From positions 64,177,502 through 64,241,501 of the forward strand of contig NC_134701.1 of NCBI RefSeq assembly GCF_043290135.1: a DNA stretch of 64,000 bases, given 5' to 3'. A program made the translations under genes and the position numbers. Of the stretch, positions 12,497 through 24,599 are shown one piece after another (the first letter of the stretch is position 1; each line of letters opens with the position of its first letter). The stretch is from Rhipicephalus microplus. Lineage: Eukaryota > Arthropoda > Arachnida > Ixodida > Ixodidae. A model generated the notes under the pieces. That model made no database searches. It was not told the DNA's origin and worked only from the letters and a program-made list of their open reading frames with translations.

Positions 12497-13246
12497 ATTG
12501 CCCGCAGCTTCCCTCGGGGGAACACTGAGGAGGATGCGGACCATATAATTGGTTAACGGGGTGTTAAAGTGCGACTTACTTGGGTCGATGGCTAAATTGG
12601 TTAACGTGGTTGTGAAATGAGGTGTTAAATTGCGACTTACTTGGGTTGCTGGCTAAATTGGTTAACGTGGTTGTAGGAGGGGTGTTAAATGAGTGAACAC
12701 GTACGACACGTATGCGAAAGGGCGGTGTTTATTTATTGCGACGAACTTTGAGCACGATGGCTTTTTGGTCGGTTAAAGTGAAGAGTGAGTGGATCGGGTT
12801 GCGACCTCGGACGTCGACGCGCCGTACAAACCAACCGACGAGCGGCTACTGAGCGAGCGAGCACCGACCTTGAGTATATATACAGCGCGACGGCGCATGC
12901 ACTGTCAGCTGTCGAATGTTCGAGAAGGGGGAGAAGCGCAACGGCGCATGCGCGCGCGTCAGCTGCCGATGTTCTCGAAGCGCGACGGCGCATGCGCGCG
13001 CGTCAGCTGTCGATGTTCTCGAAGCGTGACGGCGCATGCGCGCTACATTATACAGCTAGCGAATGTTCGTCAAGAGGAGAAGCGCACGCGGTGTGTAGAG
13101 GAGGAAGGGTGCACAGATGGGGGAGGAGTGAAGCGCGCGCGGTGTGTAGAGGAGGAAGGGATGCACAGATGGTGGAAGAAGAAGGAGGAAGCTTGCGGAC
13201 GGTGCCGCACTACAAGCCTCGAGTATTAGATGCTCCGGATCTAAAA
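12497..13246 (+). repeat. Element A, copy 1 (750 bp, non-coding)
   Basis: It starts ATTGCCCGCAGCTTCCCTCG and ends ATGCTCCGGATCTAAAA, matching 22295-23271 along most of its length. Near the start lies GATGCGGACCATAT and at the end the inverse ATGCTCCGGATCT, a subterminal inverted match. Tandem blocks of GGTTAACGTGG occur near 12550-12680. A TATA-like box, GTATATATACAG, sits near 12873. After it comes an array of about 44-bp units starting CGACGGCGCATGCGCGC (about 12890-13065). Most likely a non-autonomous transposon; class unknown. Confidence 0.65.
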
Positions 13247-13249
13247 TCG

Positions 13250-13586
13250 CCGGAGTTCGCCTTTAGTACCAAATTTGGTGTATCTGCAACTAACGAAACA
13301 ACCGCGAGCAGATCATGAGCGCGGCATGTAGTCATGTTGTTACATGACTACATACACGCATCTCGTGATTATCATGTTTGCACCAGTCACATACCTTGGA
13401 CATCTATTCACGTCCCGTAATACCAAATTTGGTGCATGTGAACCTAGCGAAACGGCCCTGTGCGCATCATGAGCGCGGCATGTAGTCACGTTGTTACATG
13501 ACACGCATCTCATGATTATCCTGTTTGTACCAGTCACATACCCTCGTCATCCAGGCACGTCACATAATATAAAATTTGGTATATAT
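13250..13586 (+). repeat. ~146 bp repeat units, composite copy 2 continued
   Basis: Two and a half units with the landmarks CCAAATTTGGTG, GCATCATGAGCGCGGCATG and ATTATCATGTTTGCACCAG. The array is cut at 13586, at the point GGTATATAT, by the gypsy element that follows and resumes at 19231. Confidence 0.85.
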
Positions 13587-13873
13587 TGACACAGCTTGAC
13601 CATCGCAGAAGACGCGTGCCACAATTCGCGTTCGTAAAAGCCGCCAAGCAAGTAGCAAGAAAGCCGCGACATGGAACGCCGTCCTGCACAAGCCACGATG
13701 CTACGCCACGGGACCGGCACGGGACTCGAGGGGCAGAGGAAGAGACCGACGAAGTTGTAGTCAGCGAGCAAGAGACATTTTTGGCTGACCATTTTTAGTT
13801 TTGAGTTTACGGGCACAAGTTCGCCCTAAATAAAGAGTTTATATAGTACCAGGTGCTATATTTATTCGTAACA
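13587..13873 (+). repeat. 5' LTR, 287 bp
   Basis: Begins TGACACAGC and ends CGTAACA. It contains the polyadenylation signal AATAAA near 13831. It matches 18944-19230 closely. Confidence 0.9.
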
Positions 13874-13876
13874 ATC

Positions 13877-13892
13877 TGGTGGAGTTGCTGGG
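13877..13892 (+). promoter_or_regulatory. Primer-binding site
   Basis: TGGTGGAGTTGCTGGG starts three bases after the LTR. The tRNA primer cannot be named from the sequence alone. Confidence 0.65.
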
Positions 13893-14073
13893 TATGATCC
13901 CAAGCCCAACACAGGCAAGGGAGAGAAGCCCAGATCCCATAAGATTGGAGCCAGCAGAATTGACACCTGTGCACCAACGCACGAGTCGCCGACTACGTGG
14001 TGAGCAGCCCGAGTTTGGCCCCCTAATTGACCAATCAGGACCTGTCGAGACCTCAAGCACAGGCGTCACTGCG

Positions 14074-15285
14074 ATGGCCACCCAGTCGATGCCATCTCCA
14101 TCTCACCTCATTGTTGATTCGCCAAGTACATCAGAGGTCTTCCACTGTGAGACCTTTGAAGACGCCGAGGACTGGCTTAAAGGCTTCGAGCACGTTGCAC
14201 GTTTGAATGGTTGGGACGAAGCCCGGAAACTTCGTTACGTTTACGTCGCCCTGCAAGATTCGGCACGTACGTGGTTTAAGAACCACGAAGCGTCCTTGCA
14301 GTCGTGGGACGATTTCCGACGAGAGCTAATCGCAACCTATCTGAACACGGACCGCAAAGAGAAGGCAGAGGCTGCTCTTCAGGCGAGGAACCAACGGAAT
14401 AACAAAAGCGTGGCCATGTACATAGAAGACATGTCGCGGCCCTTCCGCCGAGCCGACCAAAACATGGCCGAGGAAAAGAAATTGCGGCACCTAATGCACG
14501 GAGTAAAAGAAGAAATTTTTGCAGGCCTTGTGCGTAATCCACCGCGAACTGTGGCGGAGTTCCGGTCCGAGGCAACGACCAGGGAAAGGACACTACAACA
14601 ACGTGCGCGACTGTAAAACAGAGACTTAAGCGTCTCTTCAGTCAGGGCGGAGTCAACAACTCTCCCCACCAACGTTGAAGTCCTACGGGAAATGGTGAGG
14701 GCTATTGTTAAGGAGGAGCTCCAGAAACTGCAACTCCCCCAAAGTCCACCAGCGATGCCCTCAATCGCGGACGTTGTACGTGAAGAAGTGCGGAGAGCAA
14801 TTATTCAACCGCAGCCTCAGGTGCCTCACAACACGCAACCGGAACCTCAGCCACAGCTGTCGTACGCGGAAGTCGTACGGCAAGACATGAGACGCCCGAG
14901 CTTTGCACAAGCTCCCGTTATGCCACCGACCTTTCCTCGCAGTATGCCACCACCGATGCCAGAGGCGAGACCCCGCAAAAGTGATGTATGGTGCACGGCA
15001 GACCGGCAGCCCCTCTTCTACCACTGTGGGGAGACAGGTCATCTTTATCGGACATGCCACTACCGTCAGGTCAGGCTACGTGGCTTCCCAGTGAATGCAC
15101 CCTGCCCTCGTAACGGTGAGCGCCCTTACGAAATCGAAGAATATTTATCTTCGCGCTATGCCTATCCAAACACTCAGCGACATGAATCGCGGTCGATTGC
15201 ACCAATGCGCAATAGGTCACCGAGTCCAAACCCATCATCGACTTTTCCGAGGCGTCGTTCACCAAGCCCGCAACGGGAAAACTAG
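14074..15285 (+). pseudogene. Gag of gypsy element 13587-19230
   Basis: The frame is open from the leader, but the ATG at 14074 (MATQSMPSPS) best matches the Gag starts of the neighbouring elements; an upstream ATG at 13894 is possible. The capsid-like block has EDAEDWLKGFEHVARLNGWD and ARTWFKNHEASLQSWDDF. A single in-frame TAA at 14614-14616 interrupts a frame that otherwise runs to 15285. The zinc knuckle reads FYHCGETGHLYRTC, so the first cysteine of the CCHC finger has become phenylalanine. The tail is arginine- and serine-rich. Gag would form the particle and bind RNA. Confidence 0.88.
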
Positions 15286-15448
15286 AACCAGCGACATGTG
15301 GAGGCAGGGCCGCTGATTTTCGGAAAACTGAAAACCCTCCATCGTTAACCGGATCAGACGACGACACTGACACAATTACGGACAAGCGCAGTAATGGTGA
15401 CGTGACTTCCGAGCTACAAGTCAGAATCGACGACGTCGAAACCACAGC

Positions 15449-16764
15449 GTAATAGACACAGGTGCAGACTACTCAGTAATAAGTAGCATGCTCGCAAAAA
15501 AGCTGAAGAAAGTGCTCACTCATTGGACCGGACCGCAGATACGCACCGCCGGAGGGCATTTAGTCAGCCCCATAGAATTGTGCACAGCGAGAGTGGGAAT
15601 AAGAGGCCATGTGTACGTCTGCAGTTTTATTGTTCTCCCCGAATGTTCCCGTGAGGCAATTCTAGGCATGGACTTCCAGCAAGCAAACAGTGCCATCATC
15701 GACTTGCAGAAATCCCAAGTTTCTTTCTCTACAGAGAACGCTGTTGCCGTGTGTCATGCGCAGCAACCAATTGTTTCGTCTCTTCGTATTGTGGATGAGG
15801 GTGTGACAGTGCCACCACGTAGCAGCGTGACAGTTTCTGTGAAAAGTGACGTTTTTCGTGAATATGCCGGACTATCTGATGGAAATATCGAACTGCTACT
15901 CACAAAGGGAATACGCGTGGCGAGAGGTCTAGTGAACCTGCCGAACGGATATACTGATGTGCTATTGACTAACTTTACCAACGAGGTACAGCATGTGGCG
16001 AAGGGAGCAGCCATAGCATCACTTCATGAATACATACAAGTCTCAGATGTTTGCACCATAGAAAAAGTACCCACAACGCCCTCAACAGTGGACAGTGTCC
16101 TCGAGAAAATAGATATTGACCGAGAGCTTTCATCTCTGCAGAAAGACCAGATTGTGGAGTTGATCAAGGAATTCGCAGAGTATTTTTCCTCTTCATCGAA
16201 AGTCGGACGTACGCTTGTAGCAAAGCACCGCATTGTAATCGAAGGGCATGTTAGACCAGTATGTCAGCATCCATACCGAGTAGCTCCGAAAGAAAGAGAG
16301 GCGATAAAGAAACAAGTACAGGAGATGCTCAACGACGATGTCATACAGCCCTCCAAAAGCCCATGGGCATCGCCGGTAGTACTGGTGAAGAAGAACGACA
16401 ACACCATGCGGTTCTGTGTTGATTACAGAAAACTCAACCTCGTCACGAAGCGAGACGTGTACCCACTCCCACGAGTCGACAATACGTTGGATAAACTGCG
16501 CAATGCTCAATTTTTTTCATCGTTGGATCTAAGGAGCGGGTACTGGCAAATAGAAGTCGACGAACGAGATCGTGAAAAGACGGCGTTTGTGACACCCGAC
16601 GGACTCTACGAGTTCAAAGTACTCCCATTTGGTTAGTGTTCTGCTCCCGCTACTTTCCAGAGAATGACGGACACTGTGCTCTCCGGCCTCTAATGGCAGT
16701 CATGTCTTGTCTATGTTGATGACGTAGTAATTTTTCCACTACGTTCGAGCAGCACGTACAGAGA
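15449..16764 (+). pseudogene. Protease and RT part of pol
   Basis: The retropepsin active site DTGADYSVIS is at 15455-15484, followed by the AILGMDF flap-side motif. RT has [37 protein letters not shown] and [14 protein letters not shown], a TAG at 16635, a further stop near 16692 and the catalytic YVDD at 16712-16723. A frameshift between 16723 and 16765 moves the rest of pol to another frame. Without the stops this would be the polymerase core of the element. Confidence 0.9.
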
Positions 16765-17586
16765 TTGAGAACGGTACTGGACGCTATTCGTATGGCTGCA
16801 CTTATGATCAAACCCAAAAAGTGCCACTTTGGATTCCGGGAGCTTCGGTTCCTCGGGCACATTGTCAGTTCTCACGGTGTCCACCCAGATCCGGATAAGA
16901 TCACTGCAGTTGAAAATTTCCCGAGGCCAACAGACAAAAAAGCTATGCGACGTTTCCTGGGGCTTTGTGCATACTATAGGCGCTTCGTTGAAAACTTCTC
17001 CAAGATTGCGGAACCTCTGACAAGGCTTACGAAGGAAGGTGTGCCATTCATCTGGCACCAAGAGCAAGAAGACGCCTTCCCTGAGTTACGACGGCGTTTG
17101 CAGTCACCTCCCATACTCGCTCATTTTGACGAAGATGCCAAAACAGACATTCCTATGGATGCCAGCAACGTTGGCCGTGGTGCTATTCTTGTCCAATGGC
17201 AGAATGGGGAAGGAAAAGTGATTGCTTATGCAAGCCTCACTCTGTCGAAAGCTGTGTATAATTATTCAGCTACGGAAAAGCAATGTCTCGCAGTTATATG
17301 GGCTATCAGTAAGTTCCATCCATATTTATACGGTAGACCATTCCGAGCCATCAGTGACCACCATTCATTGTGCTGGCTTGCGAACCTCAAGGATCCTTCC
17401 GGAAGACTTGCTAGAGAGAGCCTGCGTCTACAAGAATATGACATCACCGTAGTCTACAAGTCTGGCCACAAGCACAATGACGCGGATTTCTTGTCACGAG
17501 CACCAGTCCAGACCTCATCTCCTGAGCATGAACAAGACTCCGCATTTCTTGGAGCTCTGAATGTGTCGGAGATGGCTCATGATTAG
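16765..17586 (+). pseudogene. RT connection and RNase H part of pol
   Basis: Open for 273 codons. It contains [18 protein letters not shown] (end of RT), [19 protein letters not shown] and an RNase H domain with a [15 protein letters not shown] block where most relatives have HTDASGVG. The [14 protein letters not shown] and [20 protein letters not shown] blocks follow. The first aspartate of RNase H is present as MDAS. It ends at TAG 17584, after which integrase continues in the same frame. Confidence 0.88.
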
Positions 17587-17589
17587 CGA

Positions 17590-18840
17590 ATGGACCCAGA
17601 ATTACTTCTGCTCATTCAATACTTAGAGGGGCAGCAAGTCGAAGTACCGCGAGTTTTCGTCCGTGGACTACGTTCCTACGTCCTCCGCAAGAACGTTCTC
17701 TACAAGAGAAACTTTCAACACACCGGTGAAACGTTCCTACTGCTGATACCATCATCACTGCGAGCGGAAATTTTAGAAGCGTGTCATGATGACCCATCGG
17801 AGGGTCACTTGGGCATTAGTAGGATTTTGGCGAGAATCCGCCAGAGATATTACTGGCCAAAATTTATCAATTTTGTACAGCATTACGTAAGATCATGTCG
17901 AGAATGCCAGAGACGCAAAGTACCACCCCTAAAACCAGCAGGCCTTTTGAAACCAATAGAGCCACTGAAAGTCCCCTTTGAGCAGGACGGAATGGATTTG
18001 CTAGGACCATTTCCTATGTCATCGTTTGGGAAGCACTGGATAGTTGTAGCAACCGACTACATGACCCGGTATGCCGAGACGTCATCTCTCACAAAAGGAA
18101 CGGAAAATGAAGTGGCTCAATTTTTTGTGACCCAGATAGTGCTGCGACATGGCGCACCTAAAGTCCTTATAACTGACAAAGGAACTGCATTCACTGCCAG
18201 GCTAGTACAGTCTGTCATGAAACTAACGCACACTAACCACAGAAGAGCTACCGCATACCATCCGCAAACTAACGGGTTAACTGAAAGGCTGAACAGGACG
18301 CTTGCCGACATGATCGCGATGTATGTGGACGTCGAGCATCGGACTTGGGACACCATATTACCGTATGCTACATTTGCATACAATACTGCAGTACAAGAGA
18401 CAACCCACTTCACGCCATTTCAACTTGTTTATGGTCGGACAGTAATAACGACATTATACGTGATGCCGCCTGTCAACAGCACGAATGAAGAGGACCCTGA
18501 CATAAGGTAATATGTAGAAAAGGCAGAAGAGGCGCGACAACTAGCACGGAACCGCATCATTCAACAGCAAGACGTCGACGTGCACCGTTACAATCTAAGA
18601 CGAAGGGACGTTCAGTACTCCCCTGCAGACCAAGTGTGGGTCTGAACGCCTGTACGTGCACGTGGCCTATGAGAAAAGCTTATGCGGCGCTATTTTGGCC
18701 CTTACAGGGTTCTTCGTCAGCTAGGCCCATTAAACTACGAAGTGACCCCTGAAGGTCAAGTATGCATAACACGACGCAGGAATGTCCCGGAAGTTGTACA
18801 TGTAGCACGGATGAAACCGTACTACGACAGGAACTGAACA
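17590..18840 (+). pseudogene. Integrase part of pol with GPY-type carboxyl domain
   Basis: The 306-codon frame holds the HHCC finger (ACHDDPSEGHLGI, then CRECQ). It also holds the catalytic triad blocks MDLLGPFP, ITDKGTAF and TNGLTERLNRTLAD with its glutamate. A TAA at 18508-18510 and later stops break the tail, but YFGPYRVLRQLGPLNYEV at about 18690-18740 shows a GPY/F module. Frame continuity with the preceding RNase H suggests that the stops are recent point changes. Confidence 0.9.
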
Positions 18841-18943
18841 AGTGAACTGACTCACGTCGTCTAACACAAGGACAAGTCCTATTGTTTAGAAACTGCCAGC
18901 CGGCTCTACGTATCGGGGCGATGCGTGCTAGGAGGGGGACTAA

Positions 18944-19230
18944 TTCCACAGCTCGACCATCGCAGAAGACGCGTGCCACAATTCGCATTCGTAAAAGCCG
19001 CCAAGCAAGTAGCAAGAAAGCCGCGCCATGGAACGCTATCCTGCACGCGCCACGATGCTACGCCAAGGGACCAGCACGAGACTCGAGGGGCAAAGGAAGA
19101 GACCGACGAAGTTGTAGTCAGCGAGCAAGAGACATTTTTGGCTGAGCATTTTTAGTTTTGAGTTTACGGGCACAAGTTCGCCCTAAATAAAGATTTTATA
19201 TAGTACCAGGTGCTATATTTATTCGTAACA
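18944..19230 (+). repeat. 3' LTR, 287 bp
   Basis: Same length as the 5' LTR, ending ATTCGTAACA. The first three bases (TTC instead of TGA) have changed. It is followed by ATACGAAGC, the resumed satellite unit. Confidence 0.9.
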
Positions 19231-20017
19231 ATACGAAGCTCGCGAAATGGCCGCGAGCGCATCATGAGCATGGTATGTAGTCATGTTGTTGCAAGACAGA
19301 CCTCTCGTGATTGTCATGTTTGCACCAGTCACATACCGTCGTCCCCCATTCGTCTGCTATAATTCAAAATTTTGTATATGTGAAGCTAGAAACGGCCGCG
19401 AGCACGTCATGAGCGTGGCATGTAGTCATGGTATTACATGACACGCATCTCATGATTATCATGTTCGCACCAGTCACATACCTTCGTCATCCATTCACGT
19501 CACGTAATACAAAATTCGGTATATATGAAGCTCGCGAAATGGCAGTGAGCGCATCATGAGCGTAGCATGTAATCGTGTCCTTAAAGGACACGCATCTCAT
19601 AACTATCAAGTTTGCACCACTCTTATATCTTCATCATGCATTCACGTCCCGTAACACCAAATTTTGTATATGTGAAGCTAGCGAAACGACCACGAGCGCA
19701 CCATGAGCGTAGCGTGTAGTTATGACTCATGACTTACATGACATGCATGCCATCATTTCCACGTTAGAAACTGTCACTAGTGTTTGCCATGCCATGACAC
19801 GTCATACCATACCAGTTTTGCAACATGTCATGTGAACGAAACCACCGAAAGAGCACCAAGACCATGAAATTATAATTATAACATTTATGGCATACATATC
19901 ATGATAGTCGTGTTATGAAAAGACAGTTATGCTCGTCATACAGTCATGTTATGCTACACCAAGTTTGGTATCGATAGCATTAACGAAACGTCAAGGAGAG
20001 CTAGAAGTTGTAGGCAA
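19231..20017 (+). repeat. ~146 bp repeat array, end of composite copy 2
   Basis: About five units. The ATTCACG landmark recurs at about 19350, 19496 and 19643, giving a 146-147 bp period. The last unit is variant and leads through TTGTAGGCAACTAGATAG into the GATA tract. The inverted copy at 45451-45700 has the same variant last unit followed by a GATA-type tract, so this order is a fixed feature of the element. Confidence 0.85.
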
Positions 20018-20430
<413 letters not shown>

Positions 20431-20476
20431 TACGCTCAAAGTCACTGTACTTCACTATGTAATGCTTCGCATTTAA
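20431..20476 (+). repeat. Conserved tail of the composite element, copy 2
   Basis: TACGCTCAAAGTC, then TTCACTA and AATGCTTCGCAT. The inverted counterpart lies at 45325-45366, also directly next to a GATA-type tract. GCTTCGCAT is the reverse complement of ATGCGAAGC in the leader (1483-1491), a terminal inverted match. Confidence 0.65.
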
Positions 20477-21425
20477 AAAAAACTGCGACAGAAACTGCCC
20501 GTGCTTCTACTCGTCGCCATTGCTGTTTCAGGGTAGGCTGGTCGCGACATGATGAAGAAAGAACAAAGGGCCACAGCACGCCGACGCTGCTGGCGGCGGC
20601 AACCGACACTTCCGTGCGCAGCGACGAGAGAACGCAAACGGCCCCTTCAAACAACAATACGTCACCAACTAATTCATTTACAACTACATACACATGATAC
20701 CAATCGCTGCCGTGCGAGGTGCCACATGACAATTGAAAGAAAAACCAAAACTGAAAACGAAATTAAATGGAACAACATAACACAAACACTCGTGCGGGTT
20801 AAAAATTGATTTGTGGGGTTTAACGTCCCAAAACCACCATAGTGGGTTTAAAAAATTGTCGACCGAAAAAGCGGTTAAATATAAGTTCTTCAAAAGCACA
20901 GACACAAAGTGGCGAAACAAGTGCGGAAAACTACACACCCAATGGGGGGCCACTTCATGGTTAAGCCACTGCTGACAACGATCGTAGCAACTTAGTTGTA
21001 GGCGTTTAGGTTCTACCACTTTTTTATTAAGACTGCAAGAAGAGAGAAATTCATGACAACTTACCACCCGCGAGGCTGTGAACGGCTGGTTGGATTCCTT
21101 CCCACTGAATTTGCGCAACTCGCCCTGGCGTAGCCATGATGACTTGTTCTTCTTGTTCTCCTTGACGATGTGGTTTAGACCCACTGCGAGAAATGGGCTA
21201 ATAATGGTTCGACAAGATCACTTGTAAGTTAGAAGGGTAGATTCTTTGATCACTTTTGTACAAACACCATGTAAATAAAGCGTTATTCTGCTTCATGAGA
21301 CTGGCATCACCTGCCTCATTAGCATGACTACGTCCACTGCAAGGCGAATTCCTCTCCCATGATCCGCCAATCAACCCAGTCTTGTGGTTTTCGTCGCCCC
21401 GTTATCCCTGCGAACTTTTAAATCT
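20477..21425. other. Mostly unassigned; two small retroelement tails
   Basis: A fragment at about 20812-20850 matches the 3' part of the SINE at 41399 (GGGGTTTAACGTCCCAAAAC). A fragment at about 21320-21388 matches the RTE-type tail at 27799-27856 (GACTACGTCCACTGCA). A 166-codon minus frame (20684-21184) covers the SINE fragment and shows no domain I recognise. Confidence 0.5.
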
Positions 21426-21747
21426 CATCGGGCCACCCGGAGGTCTGCCATTAGGGGGCCGAGCCACTCGGACGCCTCTCGAACAGGCTCTGCCAGTTTT
21501 TCATTTTTGCGGCTGATTAAGAACAACCATGGAATTCAAGACCATCACAGTTGTCGTCAGATGATCACTCGGTTCATCCGATGCCAGGATATACCAGGTG
21601 GGCCTACTTTTTTTGAGGCATGACACTTCTTTTAAGTTCCCACAACGGCGTCGCCCTTGCAACGCCATCGCAGTGCCAACGCAGTGCCATCGACGTGCTG
21701 GCAACTAGGTGACAAGCCAGGCCCCCGGCTTGTTGGGAGCCTGCAAA

Positions 21748-24590
21748 ATGGATGTTATGGAAATTGAGGGCGAGACGCTGTCTCCCAAAGAGTACAACGA
21801 CACTCAAGGATGAGTAGTGGCCCGTGAACGACGCAAGAAGGCAAAAGACAAGAGAAACACGGTACCAGCCACGAACGCGGGAGGTGCGTCCAAGGAGGCG
21901 TCTCGGAGACTGAAGGATTTTTTGCATCGCCGGCCAGTGCCAAAAGAACCGCAACTACCAGAAGACGATTACAAGGTTGTAATACGTCCAGGAAGCGGTC
22001 TGGACTTGACGCAACAGAGTCTAGCGCTCATAAGAGACTGTGTTCTACGAGCGGCAAAAGTACAACCTGACATTGCTGGGGAAGATACTCTCAGAATCAA
22101 CATGCGACAAAATACCATGATCATGAGCACACCTAGTCTGGCCAATTCGAAGGAATACAGCAACATCAAGGAAATTATGATCCATGACAAGGGCTACGCT
22201 ACAGCCGCTTATGTAACAGCACCAGAAAACACATCCAAGGGGGTTATTCACGGAATACCAAAGTATCATAATCAAAAAGACATATAAAAAAAAGATTGCC
22301 CGCAGCTTCCCTCGGGGGAACACTGAGGAGGATGCGGAGCATATAATTGGTTAACGGTGTGGTAAATTGCGACTTACTTGAGTCGATGGCTAAATTGGTT
22401 AACGTGGTTGTGAAATGGGGTGTTAAATTGCGACTTACTTGGGTCGATGGCTAAATTGGTTAATGTGGTTGTAGGAGGGGGTGTTAAATCAGTGAACACG
22501 TACGACACGTATGCGAAAGGGCGGCGCTGGTCGAAGGGACGTCGATCATTGTGTTTGTGGATTCGTTGGCATTCATTTCACTGTGACCTCGGACGTAGAC
22601 GCGCCGTACAAACCAACCGACGAGCGGCAACTGAGCGAGCGAGCGCCGACCTTGAGTATATATACAGCGTGACGGCGCATGCGCTGTCAGCTGTTGAATG
22701 TTCTCGAAGCGCGACTGCGGATTCGCGCGTCAGCTGTCGAATGTTCGCGAAGCGCGACGGCGCATGCGCGTCCGCTGGAGAATCTGGAGAATTGTAGAAT
22801 GTTCTCGCAGGGGAGAAGTGCGCGTGGCACAGATGGTGGGCGACGGCGCGACGGCGCATGCTCGCGTCAGCTGTCGGATATTCTAGAAGGGGGAGAAGCG
22901 CAACGGCGCATGCACGCGCATCAGCTGTCGATGTTCTCGAAGCGCGACGGCGCATGCGCGCGCGTAAGATGGAGAATGTACTGGAAGGTTCTCGAAGGGG
23001 AGAAGCGTGACGGCGCATGCGCGCCCGTCAGATGCCGATGTTCTCGAAGCGCGACGGCGCATGCGCGCTTCATCATACAGCTGGCGAATGTTCGTGAAGA
23101 GGAGAAGCGCACGTGGTGTGTAGAGGAGGAAGGATGCACAGATGGTGGAGGAGAGAAGCGCGCGCGGTGTGGAGAGGAGGAAGAGATGCACAGATGGTGG
23201 AAGGAGGAGGAGAAAGCTTGCGGACGGCGCCGCACTACAAGTCTCGAGTATTAGATGCTCCGCATCTAAAAGCTTGGTCGATCAGAGGAACCCGACGATT
23301 CAACATGCACGACGTATGGGACTTACGGACTCAATGGTCATTGTTTTCGAAGGGTTGTTTGTGCCGCATTTCGTATACTACCGTGGTGCCGAAGATAGGT
23401 GCTTCCTATACAAGAAGCAATATGAAACATGCACTACTTGTGGACGAATTGGACATTGGGCAGATGTCTGCCCACAGCCTGACAGCAAGAAAATGTCGTG
23501 GTTGTGGGCTGCTTAATCCAACTGAAAACCACCAGTACAACCCTAGGTGCATCCTTTGCGGGAAAGGTCATCTTACAGGGGACAAAAATGCAAAGAACGG
23601 TTTAGGACCCCGTATCTTTTGAAGAAAAGATGGTGGGAAAAGGAACAACGACAAGGCGATGAACAAAGAAAAATGAAGATTTTGTCGAACACTAGAGAAA
23701 CACAGGCATGGAGGGAAGAGTATACACCGGAAAATCCAATGGAGGAGAATGGCAACGCCACCCAGGACAGAGGAGGACGACGCAGAGATCGTTCCAGCTT
23801 CTTACCGCGACTCGCCGAAAGGGAAAGAGAAGGGACTCAACATGAACCCAGATCCACATCCAGATCAAGGTCCACTCGTCAACACAGATCCAGGTCACGG
23901 GCCTAATCCAAGACAAGGGCAACGACATCGCCTGAAGGACAGTCCCACGAGGGTCCTGACGGCGGTCGGGGCAGTCGACAAATGGTGAGCTGGGTGGGCG
24001 AGGTATCAGGGGAGTCTCTCCGGTCTGGGAGTTTGCCTCAGGTTGTGGCAGAAGGCTCCACCCTAGGGCAAGAGCTAAACCATATTAAGAAAATGCAAGA
24101 GCAACTCACCCGTGAGAACGCGAAACAGAGGGACGAAATAAAACAACTAAAAGAAGAGAACGCTAAACTCAGGCAAAATCAGCTCCGCAAGTCAACTAGC
24201 TCCATAGCATCGTGTAGTCGAATTTTAACTCTAGCGCCTGCACAGGAGTCAGGAGTGCATGCAGCGAAACGGAGAGCAGAGGAAATGTCTCCTGTAGAAA
24301 ATGAAGACCTCTCAAAACCCCTGGAAAAGGAAGTCGAGAATATGCTCCGAAAACTTACTAAAGTAATGCAACAACAATTCGCAGGATTGCAGCTGCAGCT
24401 CGTAGAAATAAAACAAAGAATAGATAGCATAGAAAATCGACTAACGCTGGTGGAGAACACGCAAACAGATTTGAGGTCTATAGGAGCAGGCCCGGTTAAA
24501 ACTACTACTAAACCCTACAACCGGCCGACTACGACCGAAGTAACCAAAATCGCAGGGGAAGGGACCATTCCTAGACATAGCACAACGTAA
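21748..24590 (+). pseudogene. LINE ORF1 (Gag-like RNA-binding protein), split by element A
   Basis: Starts at the ATG at 21748 with MDVMEIEGETLSPKEY; a TGA follows at 21811. The basic amino half runs to 22287, then element A interrupts. The frame resumes near 23275 with RNPTIQHARRMG, VIVFEGLFVPHFVYY and the first zinc knuckle CTTCGRIGHWADVC. A frameshift leads to a second finger, CRGCG then CILCGKGHLTGDK. An Arg/Ser-rich stretch follows, and finally a coiled-coil tail (QLKEENAKLRQN, 23982-24590). Such ORF1 proteins bind LINE RNA in the cytoplasm and nucleus. Inactive. Confidence 0.82.
22295..23271 (+). repeat. Element A, copy 2 (977 bp) inserted in LINE ORF1
   Basis: It starts ATTGCCCGCAGCTTCCCTCG and ends TAGATGCTCCGCATCTAAAA. 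It carries the same GGTTAACGTGG blocks and TATA-like GTATATATACAG (about 22657), and a longer array of CGACGGCGCATGCGCGC units than copy 1 (about 22670-23110). The inverted pair GATGCGGAGCAT (near the start) and ATGCTCCGCATC (at the end) is perfect in this copy. It cuts ORF1 between YHNQKDI and the RNPTIQ block, proving that it moved or was copied. Confidence 0.75.
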
Positions 24591-24599
24591 CCAGTATAA

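Larger units (their letters stand above)
13587..19230 (+). mobile_element. Complete but broken Ty3/gypsy element, 5.64 kb
   Basis: LTRs of 287 bp each (13587-13873, 18944-19230) flank gag, protease, RT, RNase H and integrase in gypsy order. A primer-binding site follows the left LTR and a polypurine tract (GGAGGGGGAC, 18931-18940) precedes the right LTR. The insertion split a 146-bp repeat unit at GGTATATAT. The flanks ATAT (left) and ATAC (right) are consistent with a 4 bp duplication with one later change. Several stops and one frameshift make it inactive. Confidence 0.93.

Noticed and set aside
12860..12890. TATA-like box in element A as the promoter of a host gene
   Set aside because: It occurs at the same place in both copies of a repeat and no gene follows; kept only as an element feature.
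12785..13318. Arginine- and alanine-rich frames in element A (also 22578-23254)
   Set aside because: They follow the 44-bp minisatellite in several frames and on both strands, so they are not coding.
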